Assembly (NCBI GenBank): GCA_045645485.1
Contig: JAZRIX010000024.1
Span: 1 to 49,506 of the forward strand
Origin: SIG440 sp045645485
GTDB taxonomy: Bacteria > Bacillota > Clostridia > Monoglobales > Monoglobaceae
Direction of reading: 5' to 3'
DNA: 49,506 nt
Each line of letters begins with the position of its first letter. Within the stretch, counting starts at the first letter, position 1. Positions 1 to 7,912 of this stretch are shown piece after piece. The notes under the pieces are model-generated. The model saw nothing but the letters and a program-made list of their open reading frames with translations, did not search any database and was not told the DNA's origin. A program made the position numbers and the translations under genes.

Positions 1-323
1 CGGCGAGCGGCGAAGCCGCTTTGTTCATTACTCCCCTTATAGGTTTTTTGCATATAAGCTTTCAACCGAAAACCGACCTGCATTTATAAGAACAAGAGAG
101 GCTTCGACTGATTTGAGCTCTGTTGTGCGTGAGAATATTGATGCCAATCGTGTAGTAAAGGCCTATGTCCGTGAAGAGTATGAAATAGAAAAATTGAGAA
201 AAAAACGAACAGTACAACGAAGCCTTCAGATATCACGTCAAAGTCTGGTGCAAATATTATCCGCCGCTTTTCTTTATATGGCACAGTACAAGTTCCTTGA
301 ACAGCTTTAAAACGGTAGTTTGA
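1..323 (+). pseudogene. ABC exporter permease-ATPase remnant, frameshifted and truncated
   Basis: This is a fragment of the membrane domain of an ABC exporter, around the intracellular loop that contacts the nucleotide-binding domain. The central piece reads SSVVRENIDANRVVKAYVRE, typical of MsbA/BmrA-like half transporters. The reading switches frames. An upstream piece in frame 3 (ALFITPLIGF) joins the central frame-2 piece at a six-T run near 45-50. The central piece returns to frame 3 at a seven-A run at 199-205, giving NEQYNEAFRYHVKVWCKYYP and a stop at 321-323. Later transmembrane helices and the whole ATPase domain are absent, because an unrelated gene starts at 421. The left part lies outside the window. 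I see a decayed gene; sequencing error in the homopolymers could explain the shifts but not the missing ATPase domain. Confidence 0.8.
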
Positions 324-339
324 GAAAAAACAAAATATG

Positions 340-368
340 TTGACTTATCAGAATTATTATGCTATATT
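340..368 (+). promoter_or_regulatory. Sigma-A-type promoter for the L,D-transpeptidase gene
   Basis: TTGACT at 340-345 and TATATT at 363-368 are separated by 17 bp. The pair lies about 50 bp upstream of the start at 421. Seen directly in the sequence; activity is inferred. Confidence 0.7.
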
Positions 369-420
369 CTTAAATAGAGAAAATTTTACAGTATTGCTTT
401 GGCAATAGATGGGAGTAGGT

Positions 421-1644
421 ATGAATAAAAAATTTCTAACAATAGTGTTGGTTTTTGTAATGCTTATGTCGTGCTCATACGGAGCTTTTGCAAGTGAAAA
501 ACTGACATCTGAAACATTTACAATTGTTGCAGATATTGAAAAGCCTGAAGGTTCGTTCAATGTATCAGACCTCCGATTTAATCTTTTCAGTGAAAACGGG
601 CAGTGGCTCGGCAACAAATGTGTACGGATTTCAGAACCCGGGCCTGTTGAAATTGTGTTCTCTGTGCCGAAATATGAAATAGGTGCAAAGTTCGGAATTG
701 TTGCAACAACCGGTGCCGAATACATAAAGCATTGTGAAACAAAGTATCTGCTGAATGAGAAATTTACAGAGCAAACATATGCACAGCGTAATGAAGACGG
801 CGAACTGAAAATTTCTGACGGTGCAAATGTTTCGGTAATGCCTCTTTTAAAAAAGTCAGAGCTTTCATCGACAAAATTTACCATTTATGCAGATGTCCGT
901 GAGCCTGATGGATTGCTGGTTGAGTCGGATATGAGATTCAATCTCTTCAGTGAGGATGGACAGTGGCTTGGAAATCAATGCGTGCGTATTACCAAAACAG
1001 GAGTTGCTGAGCTTGAGTTTATTGTACCTGAATACCAGATGGGTACGAAGTTTATGATTGCAGCAACAACTGGAGTTGAGTATGCAAGTTATTACGGAAC
1101 AAAGCATCCGCTTGAAGAAAAATTCTTGGTAGAAACCTACGCTTTTCGTGACAAAGACGGTGAGTTGGTAATTTCTGATGGGGTAAACATTTCTGTCGGA
1201 CCTATGTTCAAAGAGGATACATGGTATGCTGATGCAGAAAAGCACGTAAACGAAAAAAATATCAAGAGTAACACTGATTATCTTATCTGGGTATCAAAGA
1301 AGGATTACAGGGTTTCTGTCTTTGCCCGCAAGAACGGAAGCTGGGAATGCATAAAGTATTTCGGTTGTTCTATCGGGGCACCCTCAACACCTACAATTAC
1401 GGGTGAATACAATTTCATTGAACGTCAAAGCCGTTGGGATTACGGAACATATTATTGCGGTCCCATAATGAGATTTTACAGAGGCTATGCAATTCACAGC
1501 ACATTGCTTTATCAGGACGGAACAGACTATGACGGTCGTATAGGAAAGCAGATTTCTCACGGTTGTATACGTGTCCGTCCCGAAAATATAAATTGGCTGA
1601 TGAAAACAATTCCGTTGCAGACAAAGATTTATATTACAAATTAA
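421..1644 (+). CDS. Secreted L,D-transpeptidase (YkuD) with a duplicated N-terminal domain
   Basis: Predicted exported peptidoglycan cross-linking or protein-anchoring enzyme of 407 aa. Residues 1-27 form a signal peptide (Lys-rich start, hydrophobic core, GAFA cleavage site). Residues about 30-260 hold two tandem copies of an unrecognised domain of about 115 aa; each has an RFNLFSE-DGQWLGN core and an ATTG-EY core. The C-terminal 120 aa are a YkuD domain with a conserved HST motif and the catalytic SHGCIRV motif (Cys382). The start at 421 is preferred over an in-frame ATG at 409 because GGGAG at 411-415 is well spaced from it. The gene has its own promoter and a terminator at 1661, so it appears monocistronic. 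The repeats may bind cell-wall polymer or protein, which is inference. Confidence 0.9.
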   Translation: MNKKFLTIVLVFVMLMSCSYGAFASEKLTSETFTIVADIEKPEGSFNVSDLRFNLFSENGQWLGNKCVRISEPGPVEIVFSVPKYEIGAKFGIVATTGAEYIKHCETKYLLNEKFTEQTYAQRNEDGELKISDGANVSVMPLLKKSELSSTKFTIYADVREPDGLLVESDMRFNLFSEDGQWLGNQCVRITKTGVAELEFIVPEYQMGTKFMIAATTGVEYASYYGTKHPLEEKFLVETYAFRDKDGELVISDGVNISVGPMFKEDTWYADAEKHVNEKNIKSNTDYLIWVSKKDYRVSVFARKNGSWECIKYFGCSIGAPSTPTITGEYNFIERQSRWDYGTYYCGPIMRFYRGYAIHSTLLYQDGTDYDGRIGKQISHGCIRVRPENINWLMKTIPLQTKIYITN

Positions 1645-1660
1645 AAAATAAGCCCTATTT

Positions 1661-1698
1661 AAGAGCATTCATTCGCAGTGTCGGATGGATGCTCTTTT
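1661..1698 (+). terminator. Rho-independent terminator after the L,D-transpeptidase gene
   Basis: A 14-bp stem (1661-1674 pairing with 1683-1696, including two G-T wobbles) runs into a short T tract, just downstream of the stop at 1644. Confidence 0.75.
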
Positions 1699-1745
1699 AT
1701 AATAAGAAAATTTGTATTAAGTTATTGATTTGGAGAGGTTTTTCC

Positions 1746-1774
1746 TTGACTTGTAAAGCAAAAAATGGTACAAT
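1746..1774 (+). promoter_or_regulatory. Promoter for the methyltransferase gene
   Basis: TTGACT at 1746-1751, a 17-bp spacer and TACAAT at 1769-1774, about 45 bp before the start at 1820. Confidence 0.75.
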
Positions 1775-1819
1775 ATATAAAATAAAAATGGTGGATTATG
1801 CCTAAGGATGAGATGAATT

Positions 1820-2701
1820 ATGTTTTTATCAGATAAATGGAAGGATTATGAGCTGCTTGACACAAGCAGAGGAGAAAAGCTGGAACGTTGGGGAAAGATT
1901 GTTCTTCGGAGACCTGATCCGCAGATAGTATGGGATGTAGAAGATGCAAAAACCGATGCAGCGTGGAAAAAAGCTGATGCTCATTATCTTCGCAGCAACA
2001 CGGGAGGCGGACACTGGGAAAGCCGGAAGGGAATGCCGGAAAGCTGGACAGTAAACTATCGTGAGCTTACTTTCGGAATCAAAATGATGGGTTTTAAGCA
2101 TACGGGATTGTTCCCTGAGCAGGCAACAAACTGGGATTGGTTTTCTGATATAATCAAAAAATCAGGCAGAAAAGACGTAAATGTGCTGAATTTGTTTGCT
2201 TATACAGGTGGTGCAACAATGGCTGCTGCCTCAGCGGGTGCTTCGGTTTGTCACGTTGATGCATCAAAGGGTATGGTGAGCTGGGCAAAAGAAAATGCTG
2301 TTCTTTCAGGCTTGCAGGACAGACCTATCAGATACATCGTAGATGATGTGAAAAAATTTACCGAGCGTGAAATTCGCAGAGGCAGAAAGTATGACGGGGT
2401 TATTATGGATCCTCCGTCTTACGGAAGAGGTCCTTCAGGTGAAGTATGGAAGATAGAAGACGAGCTTTTTGATCTCGTCAAGCTGTGTATGGGTGTTTTG
2501 TCGGACAATCCTCTGTTTTTCCTGATTAATTCGTACACAACCGGTTTGTCCGGCGGTGTTCTTGAAAATATATACAAAATGACGTTGCAGAAAAAATTCG
2601 GCGGCACTGTCTCAGTAGACGAGGTTGGATTGCCGGTGACAAAGCACGGACTCGTTCTGCCATGCGGTTACTCGGGCAGATGGAGCAACGATATAAATTA
2701 A
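1820..2701 (+). CDS. Class I SAM-dependent RNA methyltransferase, RlmI/RlmK-like
   Basis: A 293-aa Rossmann-fold methyltransferase, most like the catalytic part of the RlmI/YccW (COG1092) family of 23S rRNA cytosine-C5 methyltransferases. The SAM-binding motif NLFAYTGGATMAAASAGA lies near residues 120-140. The catalytic-type motif DPPSYGRGP lies near residue 197. It lacks the N-terminal PUA domain of full-length RlmI, so it matches the shorter family members. AAGGATGAG upstream of 1820 is a moderate ribosome binding site. It has its own promoter. The family is clear; the exact RNA target is not. Confidence 0.85.
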   Translation: MFLSDKWKDYELLDTSRGEKLERWGKIVLRRPDPQIVWDVEDAKTDAAWKKADAHYLRSNTGGGHWESRKGMPESWTVNYRELTFGIKMMGFKHTGLFPEQATNWDWFSDIIKKSGRKDVNVLNLFAYTGGATMAAASAGASVCHVDASKGMVSWAKENAVLSGLQDRPIRYIVDDVKKFTEREIRRGRKYDGVIMDPPSYGRGPSGEVWKIEDELFDLVKLCMGVLSDNPLFFLINSYTTGLSGGVLENIYKMTLQKKFGGTVSVDEVGLPVTKHGLVLPCGYSGRWSNDIN

Positions 2702-2773
2702 ACTGTCCGTGCGAGATTTTCTGCCTATGGCAGAAACTCACACAGACAAACTTTTGAGCAAAGGTGAAAAAAA

Positions 2774-3649
2774 TTGAACAAAAATGCTGAAACAGTTATT
2801 GAAATAAAAAACCTTGAATTTTCATACGAAGAAGATGAAAACTCACCTGCTGCCGTGCTTCGCAGCATCAATCTTTGCGTGAAAAAAGGCGAATTTCTTG
2901 CTGTGCTTGGACACAACGGTTCAGGAAAGTCAACTCTTGCAAAGCATTTGAATGCAATTCTGGTGCCCCAAAAAGGAAGTGTGACAGTAAACGGTATAGA
3001 TACTGCAGACGAAGAAGCACTTTATGAAATAAGGCAGCATGTGGGAATGGTTTTTCAGAACCCTGACAATCAGTTGGTTGCAACCATTGTTGAAGAAGAT
3101 GTAGCGTTCGCACCTGAAAACTTAGGTGTTCCTACGGATGAAATAAGACAACGGGTGGAGTATGCTCTTGAAGCTGTAAATATGAAAGAATTTGCACTAC
3201 GTGCTCCGCATATGCTTAGCGGCGGTCAGAAACAGCGTGTGGCAATTGCGGGTGTTCTTGCAATGATGCCTGATGTTCTTGTTATGGATGAGCCTACGGC
3301 AATGCTTGACCCTGTAGGCAGAAAAGAGATTATGGAGACTGTTAAAAAGCTTAACCATGAGCAGAATATGACGGTTGTGATGATTACACACTTTATGGAA
3401 GAAGCGGCACAGGCGGACCGTGTTGTTGTAATGAACCACGGAGAAATTGTTATGGAGGGAACTCCGCGTGATGTCTTCAGTCACGTTGAAGAAATTAAAA
3501 AAATCGGACTTGATGTTCCGCAGACCACAGAACTTCTTTATTTGCTGAGCAAAGCAGGCTATGATGTGAAAACAGATGTTTTGTCTGTTGATGATTGTGT
3601 CAGTGAGGTTCTGTCTGTTCTTGATGGCGGAGGTGCAATTAATGGTTAA
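2774..3649 (+). CDS. ecfA1: Energy-coupling factor transporter ATPase EcfA1
   Basis: First ATPase of the ECF vitamin/micronutrient transporter motor, 291 aa, peripheral on the cytoplasmic membrane. Visible motifs are Walker A GHNGSGKST (46-54), Q-loop FQNPDNQ, signature LSGGQKQRVAIAG, Walker B VLVMDEPTAMLD and a MITH switch histidine. The start is TTG at 2774, seven bases after AAGGTG. It overlaps ecfA2 by 8 bp and is followed by ecfT, the standard motor operon. A hairpin at about 2711-2740 lies in the leader and has no T-run, so it is not a normal terminator. ECF S components at 25765 and 44339 are candidate clients. Confidence 0.95.
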   Translation: MNKNAETVIEIKNLEFSYEEDENSPAAVLRSINLCVKKGEFLAVLGHNGSGKSTLAKHLNAILVPQKGSVTVNGIDTADEEALYEIRQHVGMVFQNPDNQLVATIVEEDVAFAPENLGVPTDEIRQRVEYALEAVNMKEFALRAPHMLSGGQKQRVAIAGVLAMMPDVLVMDEPTAMLDPVGRKEIMETVKKLNHEQNMTVVMITHFMEEAAQADRVVVMNHGEIVMEGTPRDVFSHVEEIKKIGLDVPQTTELLYLLSKAGYDVKTDVLSVDDCVSEVLSVLDGGGAING

Positions 3650-4490
3650 GCTTAACAATGTAAGTTACACATATATGAGCGGCGGTCCCTTTGAGTCAAC
3701 TGCTGCAAAAAATATTGATCTGAAAATCAATGAAGGAGATTTTGTGGGTCTTATCGGGCATACAGGTTCGGGAAAATCTACCCTTGTTCAGCTAATTGCA
3801 GGACTTATCAAACCGACAGAGGGTACTATTGTGGTGGATGGAAAAGAATTGCATAAAAAAGGAACTAATATGCGTGAATTACGCTTCAACATAGGTCTGG
3901 TGATGCAATATCCTGAATATCAGCTTTTTGAAGAAACTGTGGTTAAGGATATTGCTTTTGGTCCTTCGAATATGGGACTTTCTCAGGATGAAATAAATCG
4001 CCGTGTTCACTTTGCCGCAGAGCTGGTGGGTATCAAAAAAGAAATTCTTGAAAAGTCTCCTTTTGAGCTTTCGGGAGGACAAAAAAGGCGTGTGGCAATT
4101 GCGGGAGTTCTTGCAATGCAACCCAAGCTGCTTATCCTGGATGAACCTGCTGCAGGACTTGACCCTGCAGGTCGGGATGAAATCCTCAGCAAAATACGTG
4201 ATATGCACAGAAGACTTGGTATTACTGTTATTCTTGTATCTCACAGTATGGAGGATATTGCAGGTCTTGCAGAGACTATAGTTGTTATGAACGGCGGAAC
4301 GGTTGCTATGACAGGAAAAACGGCAGAAATTTTTCAATCAGCAGACAGATTGAAAGAAATGGGTCTTTCGGTTCCGCAGATAACCTATGTGTGTGACAGA
4401 TTGCGTGATGCCGGTGTGCCTGTTCCAAAGGGAATATACACTGTTGCTATGGCAAAGGCGGAAATTGAAAAGCTATTAAAAATGAAATGA
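3642..4490 (+). CDS. ecfA2: Energy-coupling factor transporter ATPase EcfA2
   Basis: Second ATPase of the ECF motor, 282 aa. It carries Walker A GHTGSGKST (39-47), the FELSGGQKRRVAIAG signature, Walker B LLILDEPAAGLDP and the LVSHSM switch. The ATG at 3642 is chosen because GGAGGT at 3629-3634 is seven bases upstream and lies inside the end of ecfA1. An in-frame upstream ATG at 3576 would give an unconserved extension. Overlap with ecfA1 implies translational coupling and a 1:1 heterodimer, as known for the family. Confidence 0.95.
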   Translation: MVKLNNVSYTYMSGGPFESTAAKNIDLKINEGDFVGLIGHTGSGKSTLVQLIAGLIKPTEGTIVVDGKELHKKGTNMRELRFNIGLVMQYPEYQLFEETVVKDIAFGPSNMGLSQDEINRRVHFAAELVGIKKEILEKSPFELSGGQKRRVAIAGVLAMQPKLLILDEPAAGLDPAGRDEILSKIRDMHRRLGITVILVSHSMEDIAGLAETIVVMNGGTVAMTGKTAEIFQSADRLKEMGLSVPQITYVCDRLRDAGVPVPKGIYTVAMAKAEIEKLLKMK

Positions 4491-4499
4491 GATGACGAA

Positions 4500-5306
4500 A
4501 TGTTCAAGGATATAACGTTGGGTCAGTATTTTCCGGGTGATTCCTTCATTCACAAGCTTGATCCAAGAACAAAAATTCTTTGTGTTGTTGCGTATATTGC
4601 AATGATATTCTGCATAAAATCTTTTGTCGGCTATGGTGTACTGGCCGTTTTTACGGTTGTTTGTATCTGTGCATCAAAAATCCCTGTTAGTTTTGTTATT
4701 AAAGGAGTAAAGCCCATTCTGTTTTTTGCACTTCTGACTGCGGTATTTAACTTGTTTCTTACCGACGGAAAGCTTTTGTGGAGTTGGAAATTTCTTAAAA
4801 TTACCTATGAAGGTGTAAGAATGGCAATATCTATGGTTCTCAGACTTTTCTTTCTTGTTTTGGGAACATCATTATTGACCCTTACAACCTCACCCATTGC
4901 ATTGACGGACGGAATAGAGCGACTTTTGTCCCCCTTTAAAAAAATAGGAGTTCCAGCTCATGAGCTTGCGATGATGATGACCATTGCACTTAGGTTTGTT
5001 CCGACACTTATTGAGGAAACAGAAAAGATTATAAAAGCACAGACTGCAAGAGGTGCTGATTTTGAAAGCGGGAATCTTGTGAGCCGGGCAAAATCCTTGA
5101 TACCTATTCTGATACCTCTTTTTATCAGTGCATTCAGACGTGCAGATGACCTTGCCGTGGCAATGGAGTGTCGTTGTTATCGCGGAGGAAAGGACAGAAC
5201 ACGCCTTCGCGTATTGAAAATGGGTGCAAAGGATGTTTTTGGGTGGTTGTTTATCCTGTTCCTTGGAGCAGGAATTGTTGTGGCAAATATGTTTTTTGTA
5301 TATTAG
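4500..5306 (+). CDS. ecfT: Energy-coupling factor transporter transmembrane protein EcfT
   Basis: Membrane scaffold of the ECF transporter, 268 aa, about five to six hydrophobic helices. It couples the EcfA1A2 ATPases to interchangeable S components. Two coupling-helix motifs are visible: AQTARGADF in the first helix, and CRCYRGG in the second in place of the usual Ala-Arg-Gly/Ser. The start ATG is nine bases after the ecfA2 stop. With no S component in this operon, this is the shared (group II) arrangement. Confidence 0.95.
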   Translation: MFKDITLGQYFPGDSFIHKLDPRTKILCVVAYIAMIFCIKSFVGYGVLAVFTVVCICASKIPVSFVIKGVKPILFFALLTAVFNLFLTDGKLLWSWKFLKITYEGVRMAISMVLRLFFLVLGTSLLTLTTSPIALTDGIERLLSPFKKIGVPAHELAMMMTIALRFVPTLIEETEKIIKAQTARGADFESGNLVSRAKSLIPILIPLFISAFRRADDLAVAMECRCYRGGKDRTRLRVLKMGAKDVFGWLFILFLGAGIVVANMFFVY

Positions 5307-5323
5307 GAAATACGCAATTTCCT
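5305..5323. repeat. Short inverted repeat, also found near 39648
   Basis: AGGAAAT and ATTTCCT flank a four-base loop just after ecfT. Read on the minus strand (ATAGGAAATTGCGTATTTCC), it resembles the plus-strand sequence at 39648-39680, where ATAGGAAA, TTGCGTATTTT and CTATTAT occur. It may be a small dispersed repeat; there is no T-run to make it a terminator. Confidence 0.4.
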
Positions 5324-5383
5324 ATCATACAGAAACAAGATTAAATAGTCCTAATTTAGAAACATGCGGACAAGGTGTTGTTT

Positions 5384-6151
5384 ATGAGAAACATTGCAGT
5401 AAAGATTATGTATGATGGCGGAAGCTATCACGGGTGGCAGATTCAACCCAATGGTATTACCGTTCAGGAACGAATGGAAAGTGTTCTTACCGAACTGACG
5501 GGCGAAAAAGCTTCGGTTTGCGGATGCAGCAGAACGGATTCGGGGGTTCACGCCCTTGAGTATGTTTTTAACTTCAAAAGCAGTACCAGAATTCCGGCAG
5601 AACGTCTTCCCTATGCTATTAATACTCATCTTGGAAATGATGATATAGCGGCGGTGGATGCAAAGGATGTGGATGAGAGTTTTAATGCACGTTTTTCCTC
5701 GGACGGAAAGCGGTACATATACAAAATATGGAACTCAAATCTTCAGAATCCTTTCACTGCTAAATACAGCTGGCATGTGCCATACAAACTGGATGTTGAA
5801 AGAATGAAAGCTGCGGCTGAGTTTTTTTGCGGAACCCATGATTTTTCCTCGTTTATGGCAGCCGGCGGTTCGCAAAAAACTACGGTGCGTACGATTCGGG
5901 ATTGTACGGTATGCGAAAGCCGTGAATGGAAAGAACAACTTGAAATAGAAGTAGAGGCAGATGCTTTCCTTTATAATATGGTCAGAATAATAACGGGTAC
6001 ATTGGTCGATGTGGGAACGGGAAGAAAGTCTGCGGAGGAAATAGAGAAAATTATTCGGGAATGTGACAGATGCGGAGCGGGTATGACAGCACCGCCGGAA
6101 GGACTTTTTTTGAAGAAAGTTTTTTACGCACCTGAAGTTTTGGAGTGGTAG
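5384..6151 (+). CDS. truA: tRNA pseudouridine(38-40) synthase TruA
   Basis: Converts U38-U40 of the tRNA anticodon arm to pseudouridine; 255 aa. The catalytic Asp is D52 in the CGCSRTDSGVHAL motif. The C-terminal part has FLYNMVRIITGTLVDVGTGR, the conserved fold-closing motif. ATG at 5384 is preferred over upstream GTG/TTG codons because AAGGTG at 5372-5377 is correctly spaced and the family begins at this residue. Its place behind ecfT is the common Firmicutes arrangement. Confidence 0.96.
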   Translation: MRNIAVKIMYDGGSYHGWQIQPNGITVQERMESVLTELTGEKASVCGCSRTDSGVHALEYVFNFKSSTRIPAERLPYAINTHLGNDDIAAVDAKDVDESFNARFSSDGKRYIYKIWNSNLQNPFTAKYSWHVPYKLDVERMKAAAEFFCGTHDFSSFMAAGGSQKTTVRTIRDCTVCESREWKEQLEIEVEADAFLYNMVRIITGTLVDVGTGRKSAEEIEKIIRECDRCGAGMTAPPEGLFLKKVFYAPEVLEW

Positions 6152-6154
6152 GTT

Positions 6155-7267
6155 ATGGAAAAGAAAGGTTCAAAGGATAAAAAGAAACAGTTTTTCAACA
6201 AAAAAAGAATTCTTGCAGTTCTTGCTGCTGTTGTTATTATTTGTGTAATGGTGTTTTCCAATCCTGAGGTGAAAGAATTTTTTCTTGAAAAAGATGAGGT
6301 GAAGGTAACCTTTCAGGTGGGGATGAGCTATGACCCCGTTGTTTTTGGTAATGATATGCTGTTGGTGAATTGTGATGGAATCCGTGCTGTTGACAAAAAA
6401 GGCAGAGAAAACTGGAGCATTGTTTCTCCTGCTACTTCACCGGCTGTTGACAAGGCGGGAAATTATATTATGCTTGCCGATTTGAGCGGAAATTCGGTAA
6501 ATGTATATGAAAAAGATAAGCTTGAAACGCAAATAAAGACCGAAAGAGAGATTCTTGCGGCAAAAATAAACAAGCACGGATATATTGCTGTTGCCACAGA
6601 GGAGTTGGGTTATAAAGGGGCTGTTATCCTTTATGACCGAAACGGAAAAGATGTATTCAAATGGTCGAGCGGAAGCGGCTATATCGGAGATATGGACATC
6701 GCATCCAACAAGAATCTGGCAGTAGCTCAGGTTATGACCGACAAGGAAAGTGTTTACAGCCGCATTATGCTGATTGATACATCTTCTGAAAAGGATGCGA
6801 AATGTATTGCAGAGCTTGACGGAATTGTTATGAGACTTCAGTATAAAGCAAACGGAGGGCTGATTGCAATAACAGACAGTGCAGCACATTTTTTCAAAAA
6901 AAGCGGCAAAAAGGATTTCACTATAGATTTTGGCGGAAAGCTTCTTGAAGATTTCAATATAGAAAACAAAGGGAATATGGTTTTTGCCTTTGACGGAGGT
7001 CTTAATAATTCGGTTTTTGAAAGCTACTCTTCAAACGGAAAATTGAGAGGAAGCTATGAAACAGTAGGCGAAATGACTGATTTTGATGTTAACGGCGAAT
7101 GTATTCTTATTGCGGGCAAAAGCGGTATTTCGAGAATTACACCCGGCGGAAAAGAAAAAAGCAAGGATGAGTCTGTGAGAGACATAAAAAAGATAAAACT
7201 TTTTGCGGGAAGACGTGAATTTGTTTCAATTGGAAGTGGCAGTGTTGAAATTATGAAAATAGATTAG
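6155..7267 (+). CDS. Membrane-anchored beta-propeller-like protein (DUF5711-like)
   Basis: A 370-aa protein with a short basic cytoplasmic tail, one transmembrane helix at about 19-35 (ILAVLAAVVIICVMVF) and a large extracytoplasmic part. The outer part has repeating beta-rich blades of 35-45 aa with recurring G-x-hydrophobic strand patterns (for example ILYDRNGKDVFKW and INKHGYIAVATEE). This resembles WD40/PQQ-type propellers and the DUF5711 family of Clostridia. It starts 3 bases after truA and is followed 9 bases later by cvpA, so it is cotranscribed. The molecular function is unknown; a surface or division-site scaffold role would be guesswork. Confidence 0.7.
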   Translation: MEKKGSKDKKKQFFNKKRILAVLAAVVIICVMVFSNPEVKEFFLEKDEVKVTFQVGMSYDPVVFGNDMLLVNCDGIRAVDKKGRENWSIVSPATSPAVDKAGNYIMLADLSGNSVNVYEKDKLETQIKTEREILAAKINKHGYIAVATEELGYKGAVILYDRNGKDVFKWSSGSGYIGDMDIASNKNLAVAQVMTDKESVYSRIMLIDTSSEKDAKCIAELDGIVMRLQYKANGGLIAITDSAAHFFKKSGKKDFTIDFGGKLLEDFNIENKGNMVFAFDGGLNNSVFESYSSNGKLRGSYETVGEMTDFDVNGECILIAGKSGISRITPGGKEKSKDESVRDIKKIKLFAGRREFVSIGSGSVEIMKID

Positions 7268-7276
7268 GAGGACAAA

Positions 7277-7912
7277 ATGATTGCAGACTTTTTGGTAGGA
7301 GCAATTATTGTTTTGTGTGGATATATCGGATACAAAATCGGTTTTATGAAATCGTTAATCAATGTTATATCCTACATTGTGTCGTTGATTCTTTCGTTTA
7401 TTCTGTATCCTGTAGTTTCTGATTTACTTATGAAAACAGAGCTTTTTCCTTATCTTACAAAGCTGATAAATGAGAATTATGTTTCGAAAAAAATTTCAGA
7501 CGGAACAGAAAAACTTTTTGGAGTTTTCTCGGAATATCTGAGTGAAAATGTAACGCAAACTGCAGAGGCTGTCTCGCAGTCAATAGCAGGCTTTATCATA
7601 AGTGTTATAGCGTTTTTGATAATAACCATTGTTTTTAAAATAGGAATTTCCCTAATTGCAAAATGCTTGAATCTGGCAACAAAGACTCCTGTTATCAAAC
7701 AGTTCAATCATTTTGGCGGAGCTGTTTTTGGATGTGCGGCGGGAGTTATGCTTTTGTATATTGCTTTTGCTGTAATTGCAGTTGCAGAGCCGGTCAAGGC
7801 TGATGAAAGGGTTATGGAAGAAATAGAAAAGTCGTGGATAGCGGCAGAAATGTATGAGAATAATTATCTGTTAAAGGTTATAGGAAAGGGGGAGCTTGAT
7901 GAAAGCAAGTGA
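7277..7912 (+). CDS. CvpA family membrane protein
   Basis: A 211-aa integral membrane protein with four predicted helices: near residues 1-20, 28-48, 98-125 and 148-172. It matches the CvpA/colicin V production family, beginning ADFLVGAIIVLCGYIGYKIG. A strong AGGAGG lies just before the ATG. The family is linked to membrane or envelope integrity, but the biochemical role is not settled. The last 14 bp overlap rho. Confidence 0.85.
   Translation: MIADFLVGAIIVLCGYIGYKIGFMKSLINVISYIVSLILSFILYPVVSDLLMKTELFPYLTKLINENYVSKKISDGTEKLFGVFSEYLSENVTQTAEAVSQSIAGFIISVIAFLIITIVFKIGISLIAKCLNLATKTPVIKQFNHFGGAVFGCAAGVMLLYIAFAVIAVAEPVKADERVMEEIEKSWIAAEMYENNYLLKVIGKGELDESK

Noticed and set aside
7..19. GCGGC-gaa-GCCGC hairpin at the very left edge
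   Set aside because: It falls in the coding remnant (Ser-Gly-Glu-Ala-Ala) and has no T-run or second copy; chance in a GC-rich codon stretch.
2711..2740. Riboswitch in the ecfA1 leader
   Set aside because: Only one TTTCTGCC-tat-GGCAGAAA hairpin is visible and the leader is 72 bases; too short for a known riboswitch aptamer.
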